Assembly (NCBI RefSeq): GCF_963855985.1
Contig: NC_087106.1
Coordinates: forward strand, 5,253,001 to 5,317,000
DNA from: Ostrinia nubilalis
Taxonomy: Eukaryota; Arthropoda; Insecta; Lepidoptera; Crambidae
Direction: 5' to 3'
Length of the DNA stretch: 64,000 nucleotides
Shown here: positions 36,101 to 45,380 of the stretch, piece after piece
Layout of the letters: every line of letters begins with the position of its first letter
How positions within the stretch are numbered: the first letter of the stretch is position 1
Notes under the pieces: model-generated
Seen by the model: the letters and a program-made list of their open reading frames with translations, nothing else
Databases searched by the model: none
Told to the model about the DNA's origin: nothing
Translations under genes and position numbers: made by a program

Positions 36101-37673
36101 CGCGCTGCGGCACGCCACCGCGCTGCACTGGCCGCACGTGTCCATACAGGTACAGTACAGTACAGTACAGTACACACCTGGCGGGCCCGGCAGCGCGTCG
36201 CAGGCCGGCGCGCTGTGGGCCGCGCGCGCGCTGCGCCGCCTGCAGCCCGCGCCGCTCGCGCTGCGGCACGCCACCGCGCTGCACTGGCCGCACGTGTCCA
36301 TACAGGTACAGTACAGTACAGTACAGCACACCCGGCGGGCCCGGCAGCGCGTCGCAGGCCGGCGCGCTGTGGGCCGCGCGCGCGCTGCGCCGCCTGCAGC
36401 CCGCGCCGCTCGCGCTGCGGCACGCCACCGCGCTGCACTGGCCGCACGTGTCCATACAGGTACAGTACAGTACAGTACAGCACACCCGGCGGGCCCGGCA
36501 GCGCGTCGCAGGCCGGCGCGCTGTGGGCCGCGCGCGCGCTGCGCCGCCTGCAGCCCGCGCCGCTCGCGCTGCGGCACGCCACCGCGCTGCACTGGCCGCA
36601 CGTGTCCATACAGGTACAGTACAGTACAGCACACCTGGCGGGCCCGGGCAGCGCGTCGCAGGCCGGCGCGCAGGCCTGCCTGTACGGCAGGTGTCCCGGG
36701 CATATCCCACCACCACCCATGGCCATACCACCTCGCGGTTATTGTGGCCGAATCTTGAGAGATGCGCGCGGAATTAGGGTTTTCGCGAATGAAAGATCCG
36801 CTAGATGGCGGGACGTGGATGTGGGGTCTGACTGCTGCGTGATTGGTGGATTTTGACATATCTGTCAATGCCATGTCAAAAATAACCAATCATGCAGCAT
36901 TTGGACCTCGCGTCTACGTATTGCCATCTGGCGGATTTTACAATCGCGAAAACCCTCATTGCGGCTGCCTGGGGCAGATTGCACTAGGCGTCCCGGGCAG
37001 CGTGTCGCAGGCCGGCGTCGGTGGGCGTTTACGTACGTCAGTGATCGGGACAGTGCCGATGCGACTGGGCTGACTGCTGAAAGAAGCTACTGGGTCGCCA
37101 TCTAGATCTAGCGCACCACACGCGTATTTTTTTTACATTCCATCGATTTTTTTTTCTTGGCTTTCGGTTTGCGTTAAGCCACAACAGTGAACGGTTTTTT
37201 TTACAATGGATGAAGAATACGCATGTTCACCTTAATGAAAAAGGGGTACTATAAAGTAGATAAAAATGTTTGGAATGTTTAACTGCCTAGCTCGCATCAA
37301 TGCATGACTATGTATTAAAGACTGTGAACCATTGAAAAGGAGGCTGACAATAGTGACTGAGTTTCTTGCGCTGCTTCTTCTCACCCATTTATTGTTCTGA
37401 AGCAGTGGTGGGTCCAAACGTGTAAGTGCTTTTTAAAAGCCTATTTGCAAAAATAAATGAGTTTTATGTATTTTTTTATGATTCCAGGGTTGCGTGGAGG
37501 TGCTAGAGAGCCTCCGGGAGGGAGATTTCGGGCCGTGCGAGAAGGAAATCGAGGAGTACATCGCAGCGTGTCGCGCCAAGTTCCCGTACGCGATCGCCTT
37601 CAAGCCGCCGGCGCCCGACGCGCCCGCCGACGCGACCGAAGCGTTGCAGCCTAAAGAAGTCTCCAACAACTGA
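28135..37673 (+). CDS. NAA15: NAA15, NatA auxiliary subunit (C-terminal 273 aa, six exons)
   Basis: NAA15 is the TPR-superhelix scaffold that anchors the NatA catalytic subunit NAA10 to the ribosome for co-translational N-terminal acetylation. Visible exons: 28135-28232, 29615-29713, 31590-31698, 32168-32328, 33994-34164 and 37488-37673, with phases that join without shift and with GT-AG introns. Family-typical stretches are SELKKLRNKQRKAKRKAEQE (basic linker), ELIPDKLA, DPLEQALKFLQPL, THLMAFEIYYRK, PLLMLQSLKRAW and, near the end, CRAKFPYAIAFKPP. The animal protein is about 865 aa, so roughly the first 590 residues lie upstream and were not found. Exons 4-6 as numbered here are very GC-rich. 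Three exon/donor junctions are expanded into tandem arrays (separate entries). Identity is from remembered family sequence, not a search. Confidence 0.9.
28295..28697. mobile_element. MITE in NAA15 intron
   Basis: Inverted ends of about 75 bp begin CAATATTTTTATTTTCTTGT on the left and are mirrored at 28625-28697, including TTTTTTCACTGTAGGAAAAA and its near-complement. The interior of about 250 bp has no coding potential. Confidence 0.75.
28877..29083. mobile_element. GC-rich palindromic MITE in NAA15 intron
   Basis: The left arm GATGGGCCACAGACCACAGC and on through AGCGACGGCGACTTAACACA is mirrored by the right arm ending GGTCGGTGGCCCATC. The short loop contains a second small inverted repeat, GTGGCGGCCACT. 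Confidence 0.8.
29219..29326. repeat. Three tandem 36-bp units
   Basis: Three consecutive copies of a 36-bp unit starting GATACAGTGTTGT and containing TTTTAAGTTAAAC differ at one or two positions. The short minus-strand frame across it shows the corresponding repeated LVFNLKDNTVSF peptide and is not a gene. Confidence 0.85.
29401..29526. repeat. Inverted repeat in NAA15 intron
   Basis: CGAAGACGAGTGAGCTTTAC on the left is answered by GTAAAGCTCACTCGCCTTCG on the right. It may be a small MITE. Confidence 0.6.
29615..29713 (+). CDS. NAA15: NAA15 visible exon 2
   Basis: Acceptor AAAACGTTGCAG, donor AGG|GTATGT, 33 codons in phase 0. It contains a glutamine/glutamate-rich run and then DELIPDKLAR, matching the conserved ELIPxKLA segment of the family. 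The last 29 or so bases of this exon and its donor are repeated seven more times immediately downstream. Confidence 0.88.
29685..30740 (+). repeat. Array of exon tail plus donor, 8 units of about 120-140 bp
   Basis: The word TACCGGACAAACTAGCCAGG, the end of the NAA15 exon, recurs at about 29820, 29961, 30101, 30230, 30353, 30487 and 30626, usually followed by GTATGT, GTATCT or GTACCT as a donor-like site. One unit has AAATG and one has GCATG there. Each unit then has GTGTAGCCAGGATCTACAGC and CCAATAAAAACC, so an AATAAA hexamer recurs about eight times (first at 29789). Units differ from each other at several positions, so this is the oldest-looking of the three arrays in the gene. Confidence 0.92.
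31254..31402 (+). mobile_element. Short dispersed lepidopteran repeat
   Basis: CCCTACTAATATTATGATGC at the start, AACTGTCTGTCAGTTATGCT and CCACTGAATCCATTTTGATG inside, and CACGCAGGCGAAGTCGC at the end are the ordered landmarks of a very common lepidopteran element. It lies in an intron of NAA15. Confidence 0.65.
31590..31698 (+). CDS. NAA15: NAA15 visible exon 3
   Basis: Acceptor TTGTTCCAG, donor AAAG|GTAAAT; ends with one base of a split glutamate codon. It encodes AEDPLEQALKFLQPLRTLAA and then DTHLMAFEIYYRK, closely matching the family. This donor is one of only two visible ones not expanded into an array. Confidence 0.9.
32168..32328 (+). CDS. NAA15: NAA15 visible exon 4 (source of array with GA linker)
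   Basis: Acceptor TATGTTTTGCAG, donor CAG|GTGACA. Two bases complete a codon, then 53 codons run to phase 0. It encodes PLLMLQSLKRAW and then LHDCLVRFRCWLD. The last 105 bases (35 codons) are repeated eight more times downstream. If the first donor is skipped, the frame shifts in the second copy (unit spacing 137) and meets TGA at 32467-32469, so only splicing from the first donor gives a normal protein. Confidence 0.88.
32224..33432 (+). repeat. Array of 9 exon-4 tails, each with a donor and (GA)n linker
   Basis: A 105-bp core starting CAGCACCACCTGCACGACTG and ending GACCGACCAG recurs at 32224, 32361, 32498, 32641, 32780, 32919, 33056, 33195 and 33328. Spacings are 137, 137, 143, 139, 139, 137, 139 and 133. 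Linkers are GTGACA plus GA repeats, always an even length (28-38 bp). The last copy is followed by GTAACAGAGAGGG instead, which is probably the original intron start. Cores appear identical, pointing to recent expansion or gene conversion. Reading frames on both strands through the array (poly-SL, poly-ER) are artefacts. Confidence 0.96.
33713..33902. mobile_element. Palindromic GC-rich MITE in NAA15 intron
   Basis: GAAGCCACACGGTGCGGTGT on the left is matched by the complement of CGCACTGTGTGGCTTC on the right. The interior has further CACCGTC/GACGGTG-type pairs. Confidence 0.6.
33994..34164 (+). CDS. NAA15: NAA15 visible exon 5 (source of array with GTACA linker)
   Basis: Acceptor TGGTCCGTTCCAG, donor CAG|GTACAG, exactly 57 codons, phase 0 at both ends. 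It encodes MFAGRSAVQMAEEYLA and then GALWAARALRRLQP and LHWPHVSIQ, aligning with the NAA15 segment just before the last helices. Very GC- and alanine-rich. The last 131 bases are copied sixteen more times downstream. Confidence 0.85.
34031..36671 (+). repeat. Array of 17 exon-5 tails, each with a donor and (GTACA)n linker
   Basis: The donor word ATACAG|GTACAG occurs 17 times: donor G at 34165, 34321, 34472, 34625, 34776, 34929, 35080, 35231, 35382, 35533, 35687, 35838, 35994, 36150, 36306, 36460 and 36614. Spacings are 151, 153, 154 or 156. Linkers are GTACA repeats ending in CACACCTGG or CACCCGG variants. The exon copy has GGGCCCGGGCAGC; the internal copies lack one G; the terminal partial copy (to about 36671) has it again. 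No stop codon interrupts any of the six frames over about 2.7 kb, giving spurious frames of 930-1010 codons. Confidence 0.96.
36766..36960. mobile_element. MITE at the end of the exon-5 array
   Basis: Inverted ends AGGGTTTTCGCGA and TCGCGAAAACCCT enclose mirrored words CGCTAGATGGCGG and CCATCTGGCGGA. Just beyond it, GTCCCGGGCAGCGTGTCGCA (36991-37010) is a decayed exon-5-like piece, so the MITE sits between two degenerate array remnants. Confidence 0.75.
37344..37463 (+). mobile_element. Dispersed repeat next to the last NAA15 acceptor
   Basis: GACTGAGTTTCTTGCGCTGC, CTTCTTCTCACCCATTTATT and GTAAGTGCTTTTTAAAAGCC recur, diverged or inverted, near 26760-26990, 33600-33680 and 62458-62575. It ends AATAAATGAG about 20 bp before the polypyrimidine tract of the acceptor at 37487, so it may supply the branch-point region. 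Confidence 0.65.
37488..37673 (+). CDS. NAA15: NAA15 terminal coding exon
   Basis: Acceptor TTATGATTCCAG; 61 codons and TGA at 37671-37673. It encodes GCVEVLESLREGDFGPCEKE and then EYIAACRAKFPYAIAFKPPA, the typical NAA15 ending, followed by a short alanine/proline-rich tail. Confidence 0.92.
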   Translation, partial: GCVEVLESLREGDFGPCEKEIEEYIAACRAKFPYAIAFKPPAPDAPADATEALQPKEVSNN

Positions 37674-40600
37674 GCTCCATGCTAACACGTCTCGGCTATA
37701 TTTGGCAAGGCCCAACACCGCCCTTCTGAAATGACGCTCGAGAACTTATTACGAATCTTAGGGCTTTCGACCATGGCGACATTTTCTAGCGATGCAGTCG
37801 CGCTGCTGTAGCGCGTTAGTACCGTTGGCATCACTTCTTTAGAGCGCTTTCACATTTAGGCGACTTAAGCAGCGCGACAAACGCGCAACAGTAATTATCA
37901 TAAGTGCCACTTGTGGTCTAAACTGAATAAATATTTTTGATTTTGATTTTGACAGACGCGCTGCCGATAATTTCTTACTATATGACAGCGGATGCCTGCC
38001 TTTACATTACAAAAACGCCGCTGTCGCGCTTCTCACGCCCTAATGTGAAAGCAGCCTTAGTGCGTTGCAAATGCGACTAACGCGCGTTAGTAGCGATGCT
38101 GTCGCTCGTTTATGAAAACGCGCGACGCCGAAAAACGAAAAAGTCGCCGTGGGCGAGGGCCCTTAGCAAACGGTCGCTCAGTGTACGATTGCAACGCAAC
38201 TGCGAAACAATTATGAAAACTAGCGCCACCTGTTAGTCGGTTGGCATAGCGGTCGCTTTGCTATTGCATAACTAGCGACCGCTTGCTGAGATCATACGCG
38301 TGCCGATTAAATGTTGCAAGTTTCAATTTCAAAATAAGCTCGCATTGTGTAAATAAAATTCAATTTAGTCTTCAAAATTCGGACGATGATTGGTTGAATT
38401 TTATTTAAATAATTAGGCAGAGCTAATAAGGCAGAGCTAGTCTTTTTAGTTGTTGGATTTAAATACTAGGGAATAGAGTTCAAAATTTAGTGGTAACCAT
38501 ATTACCTCTGCCTTATTAAAGGTGAAACATAGTCTTGAAGATATTTTAGGCAGAGTTGCACCACCTAACCTTGACCGTAACTATAACAATAACCAGTGTT
38601 TGTATGGATTTTGACAGATTTTTGACGTTTGTCAAAGTTAAAGTAAGATGGTGCAACCCAGCCTTAGTGTCATAAGGGCTAACAATCAGAGGCACGAATT
38701 TATTCTCCAAACTTGAGCGACGTTTCAGAAGATAAGGCTAGACTGAGATGATAGACATGCCCCAAAATAGGCTTAGGTAAAAACCACGGACAAGTAATAG
38801 TAGAACATCTTCATATTATCGCCACAATTTTGCACACAGTAAAATAAGTGTATTCGATAAATAAAACAGCTTCACGAATTTTCAATTAATTTCTTTAGTC
38901 ACTGTGGTAGCAGTCTCATTAATATAATACACATGTCAACGTGAAATTGTGCACTCCGTCAGTTTATAAAATGACGCGTTGAGATTGTAAACAGTGAGTT
39001 AGGTTAGGTTAGAATGTAATCTAACTGCGTCAAATTATAAACTGATGGAATTTGCAATTCTGTGGGGTTTAGGCGCTAATATGATGAAGTTTTACTATCA
39101 TGTACACACGGCCACACTGTTAACTATCCATTTCCGTTTTTGCTCTCGCTCTCATCAAATGGTGATTCTTTGCGATAGAACGAGACGTCTTGTCAGGCAA
39201 TGGATAGATAACACTGTTGCCGATGGTACAATAACATTGGTAAATCGTCTTGTACGAATTTTACTCGGGGTTTCGGTTTATTACCAACATTATGGGGTAA
39301 AAATGTGGTAATAGAGTATAACGATATTCAAAGCTGCAATGAAATGACATTGTGTGCTCGTTTCTCGTCGGTTGTGGGTCTTTGCCAAATATGATTATGA
39401 GACTGATATTTGTAACGCACGCGGGAGGCTGTAAGTGTCAAACAGCTTTATTGTACTACGTTTAAGCGCCACGGACAACCCTCGCATGACACGTCAACTG
39501 ACACCTGTCACCTGTCCTACGACGCAGTCACAAATACTAAGAAATTGTTATTTTGTAATTTTTTATGATTTCGACTTTCTACGCCAACCCAAACACGTTT
39601 GATGCCTTCGTTTCAGTATGTACGAATGACCATTTAGCTTAAAAAAATTTCGACTTTCGGGAAATATAGTTTATTGACTCAAAATAAAACTGATGTGAGA
39701 ATTTTGATTATTGCTGATGTTGGAAATGCAATACAAGTTCTCAGTTTATTGCTTACAGCAATACTTAACCGTAGCATCAGCATATCGGATTACTGATTTA
39801 ACTTAAAAATATCTCCAATTACAACTACATAATTTTGACATTCGTAAAAAGGATTTTTAAAGTTGTTTTTAAAGTATTTTTTTTCAAGTGCAGCAAAAAC
39901 ACCTTTCATATTATACATATCGAGGTAACTAGACCAAACGCCGAAGTTTTCTAACGATAATAAAATCAAGTTGAAATTGGTGATGTGGAAATCTCATTTT
40001 ATATTAATACAATGTATTAATATGTTATATGGATAACTTAGACCCAAATAATGGTGTGAACAATTGTAATGCACGCGTGGTATGTTTGTGGTTGCGTGGG
40101 CGTGGCATCTCAAATGCTTGTACAATAAAACCTTGAAATAAATTAGTGTAAATTTTTCAATAATTAATATAAGCATTTGGTCTAATTCGGTATAGTCTAC
40201 AAGTTTTGGATTTCTCTGCGACGCACGATGTGCGGACTCAAAGTGTTCATCGGTGAATTCATGTAACAATATTTTAACTAAGGTTTGTATTTGTAATATT
40301 CAATAATGACTGGTTTTTTAAATGTATGAAAAATAAAGTGTGGCAAATATCAAACCTCACGCAATACTTACTGAATTGAGGTACGCTTTGTAAATAATTC
40401 TTATATTTAAGTTTGTACTGTACAATATCGTTAGAATTCTGGGGTCTGTTGACTTGAAATTAATTGACTGCAGGGGAGCTAGTGTATTATTTGTGGAGTT
40501 CTGATGTTACACACTCGTACTCGTAATGGACTTGTTTTGTTGATTTGGTTTTTTTGTAGATATGTGAAAAGGTCGGACAATAAATATTATACATAATTGA

Positions 40601-41151
40601 ATACTCCGAATCGAAGTGGTTCGTCCACAACGCGTGTGACCCGCGTCACGAGACTATCGAGGCTTACTTCCACTGACTGACACGCGTTGATTTATTTATT
40701 TCATACCTTCATGCTGCTCAGACGTATTTTGAAGTAAGCATGACGTATTAGAATTAAATTACCCAATTTTATATCACTTATAAGTGGGCGGGACCCATTT
40801 GAATAGCGATGTTGTAGTAATATGTTACTATTACGTTAAGTATGTTCCTTAGTTTTTCTGTTCAGTGGAAATAGGCCTTTCCATGCTTTTTATTAGAATG
40901 TTTAACATTGTTTACTTGAGAGCCGCCATGTTGATTTGTTTTATTGTATTCAAGTCGTGTGTATGGAGTATTTTGTCCTTGTCATCTTGTAAATAAAGTA
41001 ATAAAATTTTATTTTACAAATTTATTATTTCTCTTTTATTTCATGCACTTAAATAAACCCCACAGAGCTGTCGTAATACTGGCCATACGACGATGACGAT
41101 GATGAAGACGCGCTAATACTCTTACGTATTTTTGAATAACTTTATATTATA
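37674..41151. other. NAA15 3' flank, non-coding
   Basis: AATAAA at 37926-37931, 253 bp after the stop, is a plausible poly(A) signal for NAA15; another at 40992-40997, in a 3'-end-like context, could serve a longer 3' UTR. Two palindromic repeats occur: 37846-38058 (ends GCGCTTTCACAT and ATGTGAAAGC) and 38552-38668 (GTTGCACCACCTAACCTTGA against TAAGATGGTGCAAC). No coding exon recognised; the 88-codon frame at 39045 has no protein character. Confidence 0.5.
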
Positions 41152-41339
41152 CAGTGTGTCCGGGCATGTAGTGATCAAACTTTAAGGGCGTAATCTATGG
41201 ACAATTTAATCGGTGAAAACTTAAATCCTTGTAAATATGCGAGAAATGGGTCAAGCCCCAAATTTAAAGTATTTTCACCGATAAAATTGTCCATAGATTA
41301 CGCCCTTAAAGTTTGATCACTACATGCCCGGACACACTG
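41152..41339. mobile_element. 188-bp palindromic MITE (TA target)
   Basis: Ends CAGTGTGTCCGGGCATGTAG and its exact complement, flanked by TA on both sides. Arms of about 70 bp surround a 45-bp centre. Confidence 0.88.
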
Positions 41340-41344
41340 TATAT

Positions 41345-41538
41345 AGTCTGGTCTATGAGCACGTAGAATTTTGTCCAATGACCCCAAGCTACCCATCCCC
41401 CTTATCGCTCGCGAGTAATTATATTGCTGTCGCGACTGTGAGACGGTGCGAGCGCGACAGCAACATAATTACGCGCGAGCGATAAGGATGGGTAGCTTGG
41501 GTCATTGGACAAAATTCTACGTGCTCACAGACCGGGCT
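41345..41538. mobile_element. Second palindromic MITE, directly adjacent
   Basis: The left arm AGTCTGGTCTATGAGCACGT and on through GCTACCCATC is mirrored by the right arm ending ACGTGCTCACAGACCGGGCT. Target duplication is not clear. Confidence 0.82.
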
Positions 41539-42669
41539 TTAGTTGTTGTTATACCTTTTTTATACATAACAGTCTTGGTTGCATTTTATTTGATTCAGTT
41601 AAAAACTCTTATCATATAGGTAATTCAAGTTCAGTCTTATCTTCTGCATGATTGTGCATCACGATAAAAACTTGCAAATACATAATATCAAAACTACGCG
41701 CTTCTTTTTTAAATACATACATATTAATTAATCACGTCTTATATTTTATGTATAGCCAGTATAGTCTGTGGAGCACTTAAAAATACCCGAAACCATAAAA
41801 ACATTGGTAACAATTTGTTAGGTACATAAGTATTTAAATATTATGTAAAAGTAAGATTATGCTTAAGTTCAGGATTACTTAGGTTACCTAGTTTAAAAAA
41901 ATATTTCCAATGATATAAAAATATATCACTCACATTAACAAAATATTATGCTTATCATTTAAATTGTTAATTTCAAAGAGGCTGGCAAAAGCTGTGATTA
42001 AAACTATAAAAGTACGAACAAAAGCATACGATGCGTTGCGGCGCCGCACCGCAACTTGGAAGACTAAAATATACAAATTGTAATTAGAAATTATTTGACT
42101 CTTAGTGTCTGTTGTATCCCTAGGGATATTTTGAGTTAATTTTTTTTCAATTAATTAAAGCCAGCTTGTTCGAAAAAAACAATACAATAATACCTTGTTT
42201 CAATCTTAACTACTATACTCATGTACATTAATATGCCACAAAATATGACTAAAAATGACGCTCTAAAAGATTTGTAGGTATAATAAGTACTCTACTTATT
42301 TAACCTTTTTATATCCATATGACTCGCATAATATCACAAATACCATGATTGGCAAATTCTATACATAGATATACAATAATTCTAAGTTCTATAGTCTTTG
42401 ATGATGAGTATACAAAATATAGACTTATAATTAACTTTATTGTAAAGTGTCATAATTCATAATAGTAGGTAGGTGTAAATATTGTAGTCTCGCAGCGCAT
42501 AATGAGTGAGGTCTATTGAATGAGATTCTAGTAATCATGATGAGCAAAAAAAAAATGATTTAGATAGAAAGATTTAGATACTACCCAAATGTTCAAAGCT
42601 TCCACAGTTAAGTTATATTACGCCAGTGCAGACGATCGCCTAATTTTATGCATTGACTAATTGTGATTG
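41539..42669. other. Non-coding DNA, deaminase 3' flank
   Basis: On the minus strand, AATAAA at 42436-42441 is a plausible poly(A) signal about 230 bp after the deaminase stop. No gene or clear repeat otherwise. Confidence 0.5.
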
Positions 42670-44026
42670 TTATTTGCAAGGACTCATTTTTTCCCAATCT
42701 ATGTTTGAGAAGTCTATTACTATTTTGTCGCGTTTCGGTTTGTACTGCCTGTAAAAGAAAATGAATTTAACATATGACATTAAAATTTTAAGTTTGTCAA
42801 TGTGTCATGTCATGACTATAAAAATAGTAATTAATTGAATCCAGAAATGAACATACCAATATTTGACTCCCGTTGCATCAAACATTCTCTTTGACGCCTG
42901 ATAAATAGGTTTTTTGGCTTTCTCGTCTGACAGATATACCACTTCTGTAATGCCACTCTGAATAATTATTTTGGCACATTCATTGCAAGGGAAGAGGCCA
43001 ACGTAGATGGTGCAGTTTCTGACATCAGCAGAGTTTTTATTAAGTATTGCATTCATTTCAGCGTGGCATACTGAAAAATAAATGTTTTATTATTATTAAA
43101 CATACATTATTTTGTATGAATAATAAGACAAAAGATGATATTAATATTTTTTTCGATAGGTAGCTTTATGCAGTTTGGAGATAAGGATATTATTAGGTTT
43201 CAGATAATAAACTTACCATACATGTGCTTATTTTCTAGTGGTGATGATGTGTTTTTACCCCAGGGAAATTCATCGTCGCTACAGCCTATTGGCATGCCAT
43301 TGTATCTGCGCAATCAAATAAGGTCAAAGTTAAAAATTGGCCTGTTAACAAGAAAATAATAAATAAGCCATTATAGTGAAAAAAATTGTTTGGTCGCTAC
43401 ATTTAATGATGATAATTAAAGCTAGATTACTACTCAGATTTATAATGCAGACCATATCTTAGGTAAATTTTAACGAGGGAAGTACCACAGTGTTTTATTA
43501 ATCAAATTAATATCTCTTGTTTTGCCTAACTCATACATAACATTTACTTCTTTAGCCGCCTGTAGACAAAATAATTTGGTGTTAGGGATATGGGAACTTA
43601 AAACAATTTAGGGAAGCTTACCCAATGCCAACAATTTTCTTCTCTGTGTTCACCACACATGCTCCTACTTGGTAGGTTGGATCTTTGCTGCGTTTTGCCG
43701 CTAAAAATGCTATAGCCATAAAATATTCTGTCCAGTCTATGTAGTCTTCACGCTTAGTTTGTGAACCACTGCCATGAATAAAGAGTAACATTAGGTAATT
43801 TCAAAATAGCACTATCAACGACATCAGATGTTTAAGTTCAGAGTTTCAATTTACCACATTAAAATTAAGTGCGGTCTAGATTTGGTTGTTACTATTTTTT
43901 ACTAGTCTCACGAAGTTTACTTACACGCTCAGAACAATAAATTTTAAACTTCTTTTGAAGTAATGTTTGCACATTGTTTACATACCTTGATATTGACATG
44001 TTTTCAGTTAATTCAGCGAGATCCAT
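42670..44026 (-). CDS. DCTD: Deoxycytidylate (dCMP) deaminase, five exons, 189 aa
   Basis: Converts dCMP to dUMP, the substrate of thymidylate synthase; a cytosolic zinc enzyme of the cytidine deaminase superfamily. Exons, in gene order: 43986-44026, 43622-43768, 43217-43305, 42857-43070 and 42670-42748; all introns are GT-AG and phases join exactly (570 bp with stop). Zinc site: HAE at residues 95-97 (His95 ligand, Glu97 proton shuttle) and PCNEC with Cys121 and Cys124. Other family stretches are [35 protein letters not shown] and KRDKIVIDF near the end. Length matches the animal enzyme (about 180 aa). The start at 44026 is chosen for family length; an in-frame ATG at 44113 would add 29 basic, acid-free residues. 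Codon use is AT-rich, unlike NAA15. The assembled product looks complete and functional. Confidence 0.95.
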
Positions 44027-44773
44027 TGCAACTTTGCTATGCAATTTTAATAATCTTTTAATTACAATTACTGTAGGTGTAAAACTGGCAAATTTATGTA
44101 AGATAAAATTCAAATCTGATATATTTAAGAGGTTACAAACAAAGTTATCATCTGTGAAAAAGATTTACCGTCGTTCGTGTCAAAAATGTCAAAATTGTTT
44201 CAAGTCTGTCAGTTTCCTGTCACGCTGTCACTGTCACAACGTTTAGTTACTTGCTACTGGTGACTTAAAATCGAACAAGGACTGCGTTTTGATAATTCTA
44301 AAGATTCTAACATTCAAAGTATTGCAATGCAGAAAGAATTAATGCATGTTGTGCTTTTTGTTGTGACTGTACTGTTCTTCATTAACAAGTGTAGTACACT
44401 GGTATGGATGAGAGATGAGGTTGAATGAATTTTTTGTAGTGTGGGGTGCAATAATGGATGAAACCTTTAAAGTAGGTACTGAGGAGTGTACAGACGTGGT
44501 ACAGAACAGAAGCCAGCACATCAGGCTATAAGTACAGTTTCGTAGCACAAGAGCATCTACCATAGGATTCTAATGATGAAAGGATTTTTCAAATCGATCC
44601 AATAGTTTCGGTGCCTGTTTAATACAAAGTAACAATCAAATATGACCTCCAATAGTATTACATTCGGTTATTAGGTTGTAGTAGGTATCTAAAGTAGTCC
44701 ACAGCTGAACATAGGTTCTCCCATTGATTTCCTCATGGCTTTCCCATTGATGGCATTTGCCATAATAAATCTA
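44027..44773. other. Deaminase 5' flank
   Basis: Presumed promoter region of the minus-strand deaminase; no TATA box or other element stands out. A decayed RTE LINE tail (AGTCCACAGCTGAACATAGG) lies at about 44690-44740. Confidence 0.45.
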
Positions 44774-45250
44774 CAGGGTGGCCAAGGAGTTGACAAGCTA
44801 AAATTTAGATTCCTTACATCAAGGTGTATCTAAATCACCCCTATGTATGTTCTAAGATTTTGTTTAATTTAGGAATTAAAGTTAATTTTGTGATTTTTTC
44901 CTTTCACCTATTGGTTGGATTTTAATGTTTTTCTCACTCTGGCGAGCACTTACGCTAGAGAATCTTCAACTTTCAAAGCTTCACGGTTGTTTCTCACCAC
45001 GTTCTAAATCGCAAACTTAACTCTATCTCCTAAACTAAGCAATATCGTAGAAAATACTCGTACATGGGGGTGATTTAGATACACCATGATCATAGCTGGG
45101 CGGGCACCGTTAATCAAATAGTTAACTTCGTTAATCGCTAAACCGTTACTAAAAAAATTAACTTCGTTAAACGTTAAAACGTTACATTTCGGAAGATTTA
45201 ACGCAAGTTAACGTTAATCGTTAATCCGTTAACACGTGATAATAAAACGA

Positions 45251-45380
45251 AAAAAATAATTGTATGCAAAGTTCAAATAATTTCGAAAGCTTGTGTCGCG
45301 CATGGAATTTATTCCTCTTTTATGTTTGCGCTACAAGCTTTCGAAATTATTTGAACCTTGCATAAGTACAATTATTTTTT
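45251..45380. repeat. Palindrome within the hAT-like element
   Basis: AAAAAATAATTGTATGCAAA on the left is mirrored (with TGCATAAGTACAATTATTTT) on the right, with a loop of about 40 bp. It may be a further small MITE. Confidence 0.7.

Noticed and set aside
29685..36671. CRISPR-like layout of repeats and spacers
   Set aside because: The repeats are eukaryotic exon ends with splice donors, and the linkers are microsatellites rather than unique spacers.
33857..36889. Six overlapping frames of 930-1010 codons on both strands
   Set aside because: They follow the NAA15 exon-tail array; all six frames are open because the unit lacks stops, and the peptide repeats change frame from unit to unit.
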